A stretch of DNA of 64,000 bases, from assembly GCF_027625995.1 (NCBI RefSeq), contig NZ_CP115396.1, positions 806,001-870,000 of the forward strand. Reading direction: 5' to 3'. Below the pieces are notes generated by a model. It was not told the DNA's origin. It ran no database searches and was given only the letters and a program-made list of their open reading frames with translations. Position 1 is the stretch's first letter, and each line of letters opens with the position of its first letter. Shown in pieces: positions 49,470 to 57,969 of this stretch. The position numbers were made by a program, and so were the translations under genes. The DNA is from Hymenobacter yonginensis. GTDB taxonomy: Bacteria > Bacteroidota > Bacteroidia > Cytophagales > Hymenobacteraceae.

Positions 49470-50363
49470 ATGAAAGCGGTAATTCTGGCGGGAGGCTACG
49501 GCACCCGCATCAGCGAAGAAAGCGGGGTGCGCCCGAAGCCCATGGTGGAAATAGGTGGAAAACCTATTCTGTGGCACATTATGAAGATCTACGCGCATCA
49601 TGGCATCCGCGACTTCGTGATCTGCTGCGGCTACAAGGGCCACATGATCAAGCAGTACTTCTCCGACTACTTCCTGCACAACGCCGACGTGACGTTTCGG
49701 ATGGACCGCAACGAAATGCAGGTGCACCGCAACAACACCGAGCCCTGGAACGTGACGTTGGTGGATACCGGCCAGGAAACCATGACCGGCGGCCGCCTGC
49801 GCCGGGTGCGCGAGTACCTCGACGACAGCACGTTCTGCCTCACTTACGGCGACGGGGTAGGGGACGTGGACATCAGCGCGGCGGTGCGCTACCACCAGGA
49901 GCAGGGCGTGCTGGCCACGCTCACGGCCGTCCGGCAGCCGGGGCGCTTTGGCGTCTTCAACCTGCACGACAGCGCCGACCGAATCGAGAGCTTTACGGAG
50001 AAGCCTGAAGGCGGCGAAACGCCGTGGATCAATGGCGGCTTCTTTGTGCTGGAGCCCGGCGTGCTGGACTACATCGACGACGACAGCACGATGTGGGAAA
50101 AGGCGCCTATGGAGCGCCTGGCCCGCGAGAACCGGCTGGCCGCCTTCCGCCACACCGGGTTCTGGCAGCCCATGGACACGCTCCGCGACCGGAACATGCT
50201 GGAAGAACTCTGGCAGAAAAACGAGGCCAAGTGGAAAGTCTGGGACAATGCCGCGCCACCCGTGCCGGCGCCCGACCCCGTGCTGGCCGAAATAATGGCC
50301 GCCCCGGTGCAGGCCCCGCAGGGCCAGCGCGTGGCCGCGGCCACCATAATGCCCGCCAGCTAA
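49470..50363 (+). CDS. rfbF: Glucose-1-phosphate cytidylyltransferase
   Basis: A 297-residue nucleotidyltransferase. It starts [20 protein letters not shown] and continues [20 protein letters not shown], the RfbF/AscA signature, with [14 protein letters not shown] as metal-binding region and the [19 protein letters not shown] block. The family makes CDP-glucose from glucose-1-phosphate and CTP. The C-terminus carries a Pro/Ala-rich tail of about 30 extra residues ([13 protein letters not shown] onwards). It leads the nucleotide-sugar set and tells that the product is probably CDP-linked. Its usual partner, CDP-glucose 4,6-dehydratase (RfbG), is not next to it nor elsewhere in the window. Confidence 0.95.
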   Translation: MKAVILAGGYGTRISEESGVRPKPMVEIGGKPILWHIMKIYAHHGIRDFVICCGYKGHMIKQYFSDYFLHNADVTFRMDRNEMQVHRNNTEPWNVTLVDTGQETMTGGRLRRVREYLDDSTFCLTYGDGVGDVDISAAVRYHQEQGVLATLTAVRQPGRFGVFNLHDSADRIESFTEKPEGGETPWINGGFFVLEPGVLDYIDDDSTMWEKAPMERLARENRLAAFRHTGFWQPMDTLRDRNMLEELWQKNEAKWKVWDNAAPPVPAPDPVLAEIMAAPVQAPQGQRVAAATIMPAS

Positions 50364-50491
50364 CCGCTGCCTACCTCCAATTCCCACCGTCTGCCCGCCG
50401 TCGGCTCCTACTCTACAGGGGCTGAAAGGGCTGCTCCTGGCCTCTTGAACGCTCTTTTCTGCTCTATTTCTCTTCCTCTGCACCTTCTGCA

Positions 50492-51574
50492 ATGAACCGC
50501 ATCCTCATCACCGGCAACATGGGCTACGTAGGGCCCGGCGTGGTACAGCACCTGCGCCGCCAGTTTCCCCAGGCGGAGCTGATTGGCTACGACATGGGTT
50601 TTTTTGCGCACTGCCTGACCGGCGCCACCCGGCTGCCGGAGTCGCGGCTGGACCGCCAGCTGTTTGGCGACGTGCGCGAGCTGCCTGCGGAGGTGCTGCA
50701 GGGCGTGGATGCCATTGTGCACCTGGCCGCCATCAGCAACGACCCCATGGGCCAGACCTACGAGGACGTCACCATGCAGGTAAACCACGAGGCCGGCATC
50801 CGGCTGGCGCGGCGGGCCAAAGTGGCCGGCGTGCGCGCCTTTGTGTTTGCCAGCTCCTGCAGCATCTACGGGGCCGGGGGCGAAGGTGCTAAAACCGAAA
50901 CCTCCGAAGTGAACCCCCTGACGGCCTACGCCCGCTCCAAGGTGCGCAGCGAGCAGGATTTGCGCCCGCTGGCCGACGACGACTTCTGCGTGACCTGCCT
51001 GCGGTTTGCCACGGCCTGCGGCTGGAGCGACCGGCTGCGGCTGGATCTGGTAGTCAACGACTTTGTGGCCGGGGCCGTGTCGGCGGGCACCATCAGCATC
51101 CTCAGCGACGGCACGCCCTGGCGCCCCCTGATTCATGTGCAGGACATGGCCCGGGCCATTGAGTGGGCCATCGGCCGCGAGGCCAGCCACGGCGGCGCCT
51201 TTCTGGCTATCAACACCGGGGCCGACAGCTGGAACTATCAGGTGCGCGACCTGGCCCAGGCCATTGCCGAGAGCATTCCGGGCACCGAAGTGAGCCTGAA
51301 CGCTGCCGCCCCGCCCGACAAACGCTCTTACCGCGTCGACTTCAGCCTCTACCGCGACATGGCGCCCGCCTACCAGCCCCAGCGGACGCTGCCCGACACC
51401 ATCGCCGAGCTCCGCGACGGCCTGCTGGCCATGAATTTCCGCGACGCCTCGTTCCGCACGTCCCAGCTGATGCGCCTGCGGGTGCTCACGGCCCTGCGCG
51501 ACTCCGGCGAGCTAACCGACGACCTCACCTGGGCGCTGCCAGTGGCGGTGCCTGGCCCCGCCATACTGGTCTGA
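50492..51574 (+). CDS. NAD-dependent SDR epimerase/reductase of the CDP-sugar set
   Basis: A 360-residue extended SDR enzyme. The nucleotide motif is TGNMGYVGPGVVQHL; the catalytic triad is the Ser in ASSCSIYGAGG, and the Tyr-Ala-Arg-Ser-Lys (YARSK) segment. LRFATACGWSDR, a sugar-nucleotide binding PWRPLIHVQDMARAI and the NTGADSWNYQVRDL block are typical. The SSCSIYG form is epimerase-like (compare SSSATVYG in GalE); 4,6-dehydratases have a TDE motif, absent here. It is therefore likely to act on CDP-sugar as C4-epimerase or 4-ketoreductase. It follows rfbF with a 128-bp gap. Confidence 0.88.
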   Translation: MNRILITGNMGYVGPGVVQHLRRQFPQAELIGYDMGFFAHCLTGATRLPESRLDRQLFGDVRELPAEVLQGVDAIVHLAAISNDPMGQTYEDVTMQVNHEAGIRLARRAKVAGVRAFVFASSCSIYGAGGEGAKTETSEVNPLTAYARSKVRSEQDLRPLADDDFCVTCLRFATACGWSDRLRLDLVVNDFVAGAVSAGTISILSDGTPWRPLIHVQDMARAIEWAIGREASHGGAFLAINTGADSWNYQVRDLAQAIAESIPGTEVSLNAAAPPDKRSYRVDFSLYRDMAPAYQPQRTLPDTIAELRDGLLAMNFRDASFRTSQLMRLRVLTALRDSGELTDDLTWALPVAVPGPAILV

Positions 51575-51623
51575 CAAGGCTTGGTCTCATCTGTCCGAAA
51601 CCCCACCGTTTCTCCACACTCCA

Positions 51624-52190
51624 ATGGACTCCCGTATGATTTTCACTGAAACTGAGTTGCCAGGCGCTTTCATCATCGATGTGGAGCGCATGTCCGATGA
51701 GCGCGGTTTTTTTGCGCGCTCCTGGTGCGAAGACGAGTTTGCGGCCCACGGCATTCTGATGCCGCCGCTGCAGGCCAACGTCTCCTCCAACCCCCGGCGC
51801 GGCACCCTGCGCGGCATGCACTATCAGCTGCCGCCGCACGAGGAAACCAAGCTGGTGCGCTGCACGCGCGGCGCCATCTACGACGTGATAGTGGACCTGC
51901 GCGAAGAGTCGCCAACCTATGGCAAGTGGCTGGGCGTGGAGCTGACCGCCGACTCGTTTCGGATGCTGTTCGTGCCGGGGCGCTTCGCCCACGGCTTTAT
52001 CACGCTCACCGACAACACCGACGTCTGCTACCAGGTGTCGGCCAAGTATGCGCCGGGTGCCGAGCGGGGCCTGCGCTGGAACGACCCGGCCATCGGGATT
52101 CAGTGGCCTTTTCAGCCCGCTCTGGTGTCAGAGAAAGACCAGCGGCATCCGGATTTTCAGCTGCGCGTGCAGGAGGAGGTAAACAGTTAG
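51624..52190 (+). CDS. dTDP-4-dehydrorhamnose 3,5-epimerase-like cupin (RmlC family)
   Basis: A 188-residue RmlC-like cupin. It has ERMSDERGFFARSWCEDEFA, the NVSSNPRRGTLRGMHYQLPP block with the catalytic His, RCTRGAIYDVIVDLREESPTYG, the FVPGRFAHGFITLTDNTDV block, and a 3'-end IQWPFQPALVSEKDQ. The active enzymes epimerise C3 and C5 of 4-keto-6-deoxy sugars. The 4-keto substrate must come from a dehydratase not seen here. In this cluster it most likely acts on a CDP-4-keto sugar, and variants can be mono-epimerases. Confidence 0.92.
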   Translation: MDSRMIFTETELPGAFIIDVERMSDERGFFARSWCEDEFAAHGILMPPLQANVSSNPRRGTLRGMHYQLPPHEETKLVRCTRGAIYDVIVDLREESPTYGKWLGVELTADSFRMLFVPGRFAHGFITLTDNTDVCYQVSAKYAPGAERGLRWNDPAIGIQWPFQPALVSEKDQRHPDFQLRVQEEVNS

Positions 52191-52293
52191 TAATTAAGAA
52201 TTGGGAATTGGTAATGGCCGTTTTGGCTCGTCAGGGGCATTGGGGCCATCGATAATTCTTAATTTTTAATTCTCAATTTTTAATTGAAACCGC
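52191..52293. repeat. AT-rich imperfect inverted repeat upstream of the SAF gene
   Basis: The 103-bp gap has TAATTAAGAATTGGGAATTGG at its left end and a partly complementary AATTCTTAATTTTTAATTC stretch at its right end, ending 6 bp before the ATG at 52294. Such AATTAAGAATT-type repeats recur in Bacteroidota spacers. Confidence 0.45.
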
Positions 52294-53637
52294 ATGCTCA
52301 TCATTGATAAAGCCCTGGAAAAGCGGCAGCGCGACGGCAACCCGATTCGGGTGGGCATGGTGGGGGCCGGCTTTATGGCGCGGGGCGTGGCCCGGCAGAT
52401 CTGCCGCTACGTGCCCGGTATGGAGCTCGTGGCCATTGCCAACCGCACGCCCGACCGGGCCCGCGCCATCTATGCCGAAGCCGGCGTGCCGGATGTGCGC
52501 GAAGTAGCCTCGGTGGCGCAGCTGGAAGCCTGCATTGCGTTGGGCCAGCCCGCCATCACCGACGATGCGCTGCTGCTGAGCCGCGCGGCCGGCATCAACG
52601 CCATTATTGAGGTGACGGGGGCCGTGGAGCATGGCGCGCAGGTGGTGCTGGAGGCCATCCGGCACGGCAAGCACATCATCCTGCTCAATGCCGAGCTCGA
52701 CGGCACCGTGGGGCCCATTCTGAAGGTGTACGCCGACCGGGCCGGGGTTATCTACTCCGTGTCGGACGGCGACCAGCCGGGCGTGACGCTCAACCTAGCC
52801 CGCTTCGTGAAGGGCCTGGGCGTGACGCCGGTGCTGTGCGGCAACATCAAGGGCCTGCACGACCCCTACCGCAACCCCACCACCCAGGAGGGCTTTGCGC
52901 GGCAGTGGGGCCAGAATCCTAGTATGGTCACGAGCTTTGCCGACGGCAGCAAAATCAGCTTCGAGCAGGCCGTTATTGCTAACGCGCTGGACATGCGCGT
53001 GGCGCGGCGTGGCATGCTGGGCCCCACTGTGGAACCGGGCACACCCATCAGCAAAGCGGCCGAGTGGTACCCGCAGGAGCTGCTGCTTGGTGGCGGCCCC
53101 GGCCTCGTCGATTACGTGGTGGGGGCCGAGCCCGGCCCGGGCGTATTCGTGCTGGGCACTATTGATGACGCCGTGCAGCAGCACTACCTCAAACTCTACA
53201 AGCTGGGGCCGGGGCCGCTGTACTGCTTCTACACGCCCTACCACCTGTGCCACTTCGAAACGCCTACCACGGTGGCCCGCGCCGTGCTGTTTCAGGATGC
53301 CGCCCTGGCCCCCGCCGGCCCCATGCGGGTGGAAGTGGTGACAGCCGCCAAAGTGGATCTGTTTGCGGGGCAGACGCTCGACGGCATCGGGTACTACCAC
53401 ACCTACGGCCTGGCCGAAAACGCCGACGTCACGGAGCGCGACAACCTGCTGCCCATCGGCGTGGCCGAAGGCTGCGTGCTGCGCCACGACGTCCAGCGCG
53501 ACCAAGTGCTGACCTACGACGATGTGCTGCTGCCGGAAGGCCGCCTTATCGATCAGCTGCGGGCCGAGCAGGTCACCCATTTTTCCGCCCATGTACCCCA
53601 GCCGGCCGGGCTGGCCGCGCCCCCGGTGATGCAGTAA
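52294..53637 (+). CDS. SAF/homoserine-dehydrogenase-like NAD(P)-binding oxidoreductase
   Basis: A 447-residue protein. Rossmann motif VGMVGAGFMARGVARQI, then VAIANRTPDRARAIYAEAG and AIIEVTGAVEHGAQVVLEAI as in the GFO/IDH and homoserine-dehydrogenase N-terminal fold. The end of the protein (DNLLPIGVAEGCVLRHDV, TYDDVLLPEGRLIDQL) matches a SAF-type C-terminal domain. Homologues recur in nucleotide-sugar clusters beside rfbF, RmlC-like and C-methyltransferase genes, and their reaction is not established. An oxidation or C-branch rearrangement of the sugar is possible. It begins 104 bp after the RmlC-like gene. Confidence 0.8.
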   Translation: MLIIDKALEKRQRDGNPIRVGMVGAGFMARGVARQICRYVPGMELVAIANRTPDRARAIYAEAGVPDVREVASVAQLEACIALGQPAITDDALLLSRAAGINAIIEVTGAVEHGAQVVLEAIRHGKHIILLNAELDGTVGPILKVYADRAGVIYSVSDGDQPGVTLNLARFVKGLGVTPVLCGNIKGLHDPYRNPTTQEGFARQWGQNPSMVTSFADGSKISFEQAVIANALDMRVARRGMLGPTVEPGTPISKAAEWYPQELLLGGGPGLVDYVVGAEPGPGVFVLGTIDDAVQQHYLKLYKLGPGPLYCFYTPYHLCHFETPTTVARAVLFQDAALAPAGPMRVEVVTAAKVDLFAGQTLDGIGYYHTYGLAENADVTERDNLLPIGVAEGCVLRHDVQRDQVLTYDDVLLPEGRLIDQLRAEQVTHFSAHVPQPAGLAAPPVMQ

Positions 53638-53683
53638 GTCGGCGGCCAATTACCAAGTATTCCGTTCACTCCACACTACTGCT

Positions 53684-55036
53684 ATGATGACGAAGCTACC
53701 TGCATATCCGACTACCGCAGCGGCTCCGGCCCCGCTTTATTCGGCAGATGCACTTGCACTTGGCGAACCTGTAACGCAAGCCGCCAGCCCGGTAGAGCCA
53801 CCGGCCAGCCCCTGCCGCTTCTGCGGGGCGCCCCTCGATGTCACCTTCGTGAACTTGGGCACGTCGCCGCTGTGCCAGCACCACGTGCGCCCCCACGATT
53901 TCAACCGGGCCGAGGCCTTCTATCCGCTGCATGCCCGGGTGTGCCGCGAGTGTTTTCTGGTGCAGCTGGATGAGTTTGTGACCTCCGAGCAGATTTTTCA
54001 GAACGACTACGCTTACTTCTCGTCCTACTCGGCCTCCTGGCTGCGCCATGCCCGCCGCTATACCGACATGGCCTCCGAGCGGTTCAACCTCACCAAAGAC
54101 AGCTTGGTGGTGGAAGTGGCCTCCAATGATGGCTACCTGCTGCAGTATTTTGTGGAAAAAGGCGTGCCGGTGCTGGGCGTAGAGCCCGCGCACAACGTAG
54201 CCGAAGTGGCCCGCGCCAAGGGCATCAACACGCTTGGCAAGTTCTTCGGCCGCGAAACCGCCGCCTACGTGGCGGCCACCGCCGGCCAGGCCGACCTGCT
54301 GCTGGGCAACAACGTGCTGGCCCACGTGCCGGATATCAACGACTTTGTGGCCGGTATGCAGCTGCTGCTCAAGCCCGATGGCGTTATTACGATGGAGTTT
54401 CCGCACCTGCTGCGGCTGATGGAAGGCAACCAGTTCGACACCATCTACCACGAGCATTTCAGCTACCTGTCGTTTTACACCGTTGAGCGCATCTTCGCGC
54501 ATCACGGCCTCACGCTGTTCGACGTGGAAGAGCTGCCCACGCACGGCGGCTCGCTGCGCATCTATGCCCGGCACACCACTTCTGCGGCATGGCCTGTGAC
54601 GGCGCACGTAGCGGAACTGCGGGAGCAGGAGCTGGCGCTGGGCATCACGGAGCTGGCCTACTACGCCGACTTCGAGGAGAAAGCCAAGGAAACCAAGCGC
54701 AAGCTGCTCGAATTCCTGATTGACGCCAAGCGGGCCGGCAAAACGGTGGTCGGCTACGGGGCGCCCGGCAAAGGCAACACGCTGCTGAACTACTGCGGCA
54801 TCCGCACCGATTTTCTCGATTACACCGTCGATGTGAGCCCGCACAAGCAAGGCAACTTCCTGCCCGGCAGCCGCATTCCCATCTGCCACCCCGACCGCAT
54901 CTTCAGCACCCGGCCCGACTACGTGCTGCTGCTGCCCTGGAACCTGCGCGAGGAAATCATGGAGCAGATGAGCGGTATCCGGGAGTGGGGCGGCCAGTTT
55001 GTAGTGCCCATCCCGGAGGTGCAAGTCTATGAATAA
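53684..55036 (+). CDS. Sugar C-methyltransferase, SAM-dependent (NovU/TylCIII type)
   Basis: A 450-residue three-domain protein. N-terminal residues 1-43 are a Pro/Ala-rich extension. A zinc-binding domain follows (CxxC at 44-47: CRFCGAP; CRECFLVQL later). The SAM-binding domain has VVEVASNDGYLLQYF and NVLAHVPDINDFVAG. The C-terminal domain VVGYGAPGKGNTLLNYCGI is diagnostic of the C-3/C-5 methyltransferases NovU, TylC3 and TcaB9. These add a methyl branch to 4-keto-sugars via SAM. So the cluster makes a C-methylated sugar. It directly follows the SAF-type gene (46-bp gap). Confidence 0.92.
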   Translation: MMTKLPAYPTTAAAPAPLYSADALALGEPVTQAASPVEPPASPCRFCGAPLDVTFVNLGTSPLCQHHVRPHDFNRAEAFYPLHARVCRECFLVQLDEFVTSEQIFQNDYAYFSSYSASWLRHARRYTDMASERFNLTKDSLVVEVASNDGYLLQYFVEKGVPVLGVEPAHNVAEVARAKGINTLGKFFGRETAAYVAATAGQADLLLGNNVLAHVPDINDFVAGMQLLLKPDGVITMEFPHLLRLMEGNQFDTIYHEHFSYLSFYTVERIFAHHGLTLFDVEELPTHGGSLRIYARHTTSAAWPVTAHVAELREQELALGITELAYYADFEEKAKETKRKLLEFLIDAKRAGKTVVGYGAPGKGNTLLNYCGIRTDFLDYTVDVSPHKQGNFLPGSRIPICHPDRIFSTRPDYVLLLPWNLREEIMEQMSGIREWGGQFVVPIPEVQVYE

Positions 55037-55148
55037 GGCCGTGGCTGGCTGGGCAGGTTCATGCCGCTGGGCATTCTGAGCCAGCAGCGAGCCTGAGTAA
55101 TACCGCCGGCAATTTTTTTCATTCTCTCAACGCCTCACGCTACACGCC

Positions 55149-56507
55149 GTGTCTGCTCTTGCCGCACCTGCTTCCTGCATGGCCCCCGTTGCGCTGGCTT
55201 TGGGCCTGGATATGCATGCGCTGCTGCGCCGCCTGTTCCCGATCTGCCGGAGCATTACGGGCGACGGCGTGCGCGAAACCCTGGCCATTGTGCGCGAGTA
55301 TCTGCCGGCGCTGCAGGTGCACGAAGTGCCCAGCGGCACGCCGGTGCTCGACTGGACGGTACCGGCCGAGTGGAACATTCGGGAGGCATGGGTGAAAAAC
55401 GCGGCCGGGGAGCGGGTTATCGACTTCGCGCAGCACAACCTGCACGTGCTGGGCTATAGCACGCCGGTGCGGGGCTGGTTTTCCAGGCAGGAGCTGGAAG
55501 CGCATCTGTACTCATTGCCCGATCAGCCCGACCTCATTCCGTACCGCACCAGCTACTACCAACCCGCCTGGGGCTTCTGCCTGCGCCACCACGACCGGCT
55601 GCAGCTCCAGGACGACTACTACGAAGTGTGCATCGATAGCACGCTGGACGCCGCCGGCTCGCTCACCTACGCCGAGCTGCTGCTGCCCGCCACCGCGCCC
55701 GAACCCGATGCCGGCGAGGCGCTGCTCTCGTGCCACTGCTGCCATCCGTCGTTGGCCAACGACAACCTCTCGGGGCTGGTGGTGGCCGTGGCGCTGGCCC
55801 GGCAGCTGGCCGCGCTGCCCGAGCGGCGCTATGCCTACCGGTTTGTGTTCGGGCCGGGCACCATCGGCAGCATCACGTGGCTGGCGCGCAACCCCGAGGC
55901 CGTGGCCCGCATCCGGCACGGGCTGGTGCTCACGCTGCTGGGCGGGCCGGGCCACTTCACCTACAAGCAAAGCCGGCAAGGTGCCGCCGCGGTGGATGCC
56001 GCCGCCGCGCTAATGCTGGCCCGCCACGCCCCTGGCGCCGAAATCCGGCCCTGGCTGCCCTACGGCTACGACGAGCGGCAGTACTGCTCGCCGGGCTTCA
56101 ACCTGCCGGTTGGCTGCCTGTCGCGCACGCCCTTCGGCGAGTTTGCTGAATATCACACCTCGGCCGATAACTTGGAGTTTGTGCAGCCTGCCCAACTGCA
56201 GGAGTCGCTGGAGCTAGTGCTGCGCCTGTGCCAGACCCTCGACCAGAACCGCTGCTACCGCAATCTGCTGCCTTACGGCGAGCCTCAGCTGGGCCGCCGC
56301 GGCCTCTACAAGGGTGTGGGCGGCGGCACCGAAGGCCACGACTGGCAGATGGCTCTGCTGTGGGTGCTGAGTTTGTCTGATGGCCGCACGCCGCTGCTGG
56401 ACGTGGCGGCCCGGTCGGGGCTGCCTTTTGAGCTGCTGCACCGCGCCGCACAGGCCCTGGCCGCCACCGATTTGCTGGCTGTGGCTTCACCCGAGCCGGC
56501 CGCCTAG
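55149..56507 (+). CDS. DUF4910 aminopeptidase-like protein of the sugar cluster
   Basis: A 452-residue protein with a GTG start at 55149; ATG 55179 or 55209 would serve equally well (the latter just before LLRRLFPICRSITGDGVRET, the usual family start). The DUF2172/DUF4910 order is seen: LFPICRSITGDGVRETL near the front, then WNIREAWVKN. The Zn-aminopeptidase-like core follows with SCHCCHPSLANDNLSG, containing His and Asp that match a di-metal site, and RFVFGPGTIGSITWLARN. Members sit in polysaccharide or nucleotide-sugar clusters, often with rfbF; a role in hydrolysing an amide or forming an N-acyl group is speculative. Confidence 0.82.
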   Translation: MSALAAPASCMAPVALALGLDMHALLRRLFPICRSITGDGVRETLAIVREYLPALQVHEVPSGTPVLDWTVPAEWNIREAWVKNAAGERVIDFAQHNLHVLGYSTPVRGWFSRQELEAHLYSLPDQPDLIPYRTSYYQPAWGFCLRHHDRLQLQDDYYEVCIDSTLDAAGSLTYAELLLPATAPEPDAGEALLSCHCCHPSLANDNLSGLVVAVALARQLAALPERRYAYRFVFGPGTIGSITWLARNPEAVARIRHGLVLTLLGGPGHFTYKQSRQGAAAVDAAAALMLARHAPGAEIRPWLPYGYDERQYCSPGFNLPVGCLSRTPFGEFAEYHTSADNLEFVQPAQLQESLELVLRLCQTLDQNRCYRNLLPYGEPQLGRRGLYKGVGGGTEGHDWQMALLWVLSLSDGRTPLLDVAARSGLPFELLHRAAQALAATDLLAVASPEPAA

Positions 56508-56519
56508 CACCTTGCCCGT

Positions 56520-57905
56520 ATGGCTTTGCTTTCTCACTCCGTACCGCTGCCCATGGAAACCGACTTTCTTTCTCCGCCACTTCAGGCCCAGGCTAGCCCC
56601 GGCTTTGCGGGCTCCCAGGCGCTGCAGGCCCGCTTTCACGCTGCCATTCCAGGGGGCGCGCACACCTACGCCAAAGGTGACGACCAGTTCCCAGAGCACA
56701 TGGCCCCGTACATCGCGCGGGGGGAGGGCTGCCGGGTCTGGGACGTGGATGGCAACGAGTTCATCGAGTTTGGGGCCGGGCTGCGCTCCGTTACGCTGGG
56801 CCACGCCTACGCCCCGGTGGTGGCTGCCGCCCGCCGGCAGCTTGAGCTGGGCGTGAACTTCGGCCGGCCGGCGGTGCTGGAGCTGGAAACCGCCGAAGAC
56901 TTCCTGGACTTCACCCAGGCCGGCGACATGGTGAAGTTTGCCAAAAACGGCTCCGATGCCACCAGCGCCGCCGTCAAGCTGGCCCGCGCCGCCACCGGCC
57001 GCGACCTGGTCGCCATCTGCCAGGACCACCCGTTCTTTTCCTGCGACGACTGGTTTATGGGCACCACGCCGCTGGCCGCCGGCATTCCGCGGGCGGTGCA
57101 GGCCCTCACCGTGGGCTTCCGCTACAACGACCTGGCCAGCGCCGAAGCCCTGTTTGCCGCGCACCCCGGCCAGATTGCCTGCCTGCTGCTGGAAGTGGAG
57201 AAAGACGTGCCGCCGGCGCCGGGCTTCCTGGCTGGCCTGCGCCGCCTCTGCGACCAGCACGGCGCGGTGCTCGTGTTCGATGAAATCATCACTGGCTTTC
57301 GCTGGCACAACCACGGGGCGCAGGGCTACCACGGCGTCCGGCCCGACCTGAGCACCTGGGGCAAGGCCCTAGCTAACGGCTTTAGCTTGGCTGCCCTCAC
57401 CGGGCGGCGTGAGCTGATGGAGCTGGGCGGGCTGCACCACGCGCAGGAACGGGTGTTTCTGCTTTCCACCACATACGGGGCCGAAACCCACGCCTTGGCT
57501 GCTGCCCGCGCCGTGATGCACGAATACCGCACCCAGCCCGTGGTAGACCACCTGTGGCAGGTGGGCCGGCAGTTGGCTGCCGGCCTGCAGCAGGCCGCCC
57601 ACGAGCAGGGCGTGGCCGCCCAGGTGCAGGCCGTGGGCCAGCCCTGCGGCCTCATCTACACCACCCGCGACGCCCACGGCCAGCACTCGGCCGCCCTGCG
57701 GACCCTGTTTCTGCAGGAAACCATGCGCCGGGGCCTGCTCATGCCGTCCCTGATTGTCAATTACTCGCATACGCCGGCCATCATCAACCAGGTGCTGGAG
57801 CGGCTGTATGAGGTGCTGGGCGTATACCGCCGGGCGCTGGAGGATGGCGTGGAGCATTATCTGGCAGGCGAGCCGGTGAAATCAGTGTACCGCTCCCGCA
57901 ACTAA
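56520..57905 (+). CDS. Class III PLP aminotransferase, glutamate-1-semialdehyde aminomutase-like
   Basis: A 461-residue PLP-dependent enzyme starting at 56520, 12 bp after the DUF4910 stop. Features are PGGAHTYAKGDDQFPEHM (typical of GSA-AM-like members), the GSDATSAAVKLARAATG phosphate-binding block, the PLP-ring Asp in LVFDEIITGFRW, and the Schiff-base Lys282 in TWGKALANGFSLAAL. Real HemL is elsewhere in most genomes; the copy in sugar clusters probably aminates a keto-sugar or a sugar-linked aldehyde. This is not the DegT/AHBA-type fold normally found in amino-sugar synthesis, which makes the amino-donor chemistry uncertain. Confidence 0.85.
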   Translation: MALLSHSVPLPMETDFLSPPLQAQASPGFAGSQALQARFHAAIPGGAHTYAKGDDQFPEHMAPYIARGEGCRVWDVDGNEFIEFGAGLRSVTLGHAYAPVVAAARRQLELGVNFGRPAVLELETAEDFLDFTQAGDMVKFAKNGSDATSAAVKLARAATGRDLVAICQDHPFFSCDDWFMGTTPLAAGIPRAVQALTVGFRYNDLASAEALFAAHPGQIACLLLEVEKDVPPAPGFLAGLRRLCDQHGAVLVFDEIITGFRWHNHGAQGYHGVRPDLSTWGKALANGFSLAALTGRRELMELGGLHHAQERVFLLSTTYGAETHALAAARAVMHEYRTQPVVDHLWQVGRQLAAGLQQAAHEQGVAAQVQAVGQPCGLIYTTRDAHGQHSAALRTLFLQETMRRGLLMPSLIVNYSHTPAIINQVLERLYEVLGVYRRALEDGVEHYLAGEPVKSVYRSRN

Positions 57906-57969
57906 CTGTCATGCTCCCGCCGCCTGTTCGTGCTAGTGAGTTTCCTGCTTTCAACCTGCTTTCTACACA

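Noticed and set aside
49470-50363. Calling the cytidylyltransferase and its neighbours an rhamnose (rmlABCD) operon
   Set aside because: The first enzyme is CTP-type (RfbF), no RmlB or RmlD is present, and C-methyltransferase and DUF4910 genes do not belong to rhamnose synthesis.
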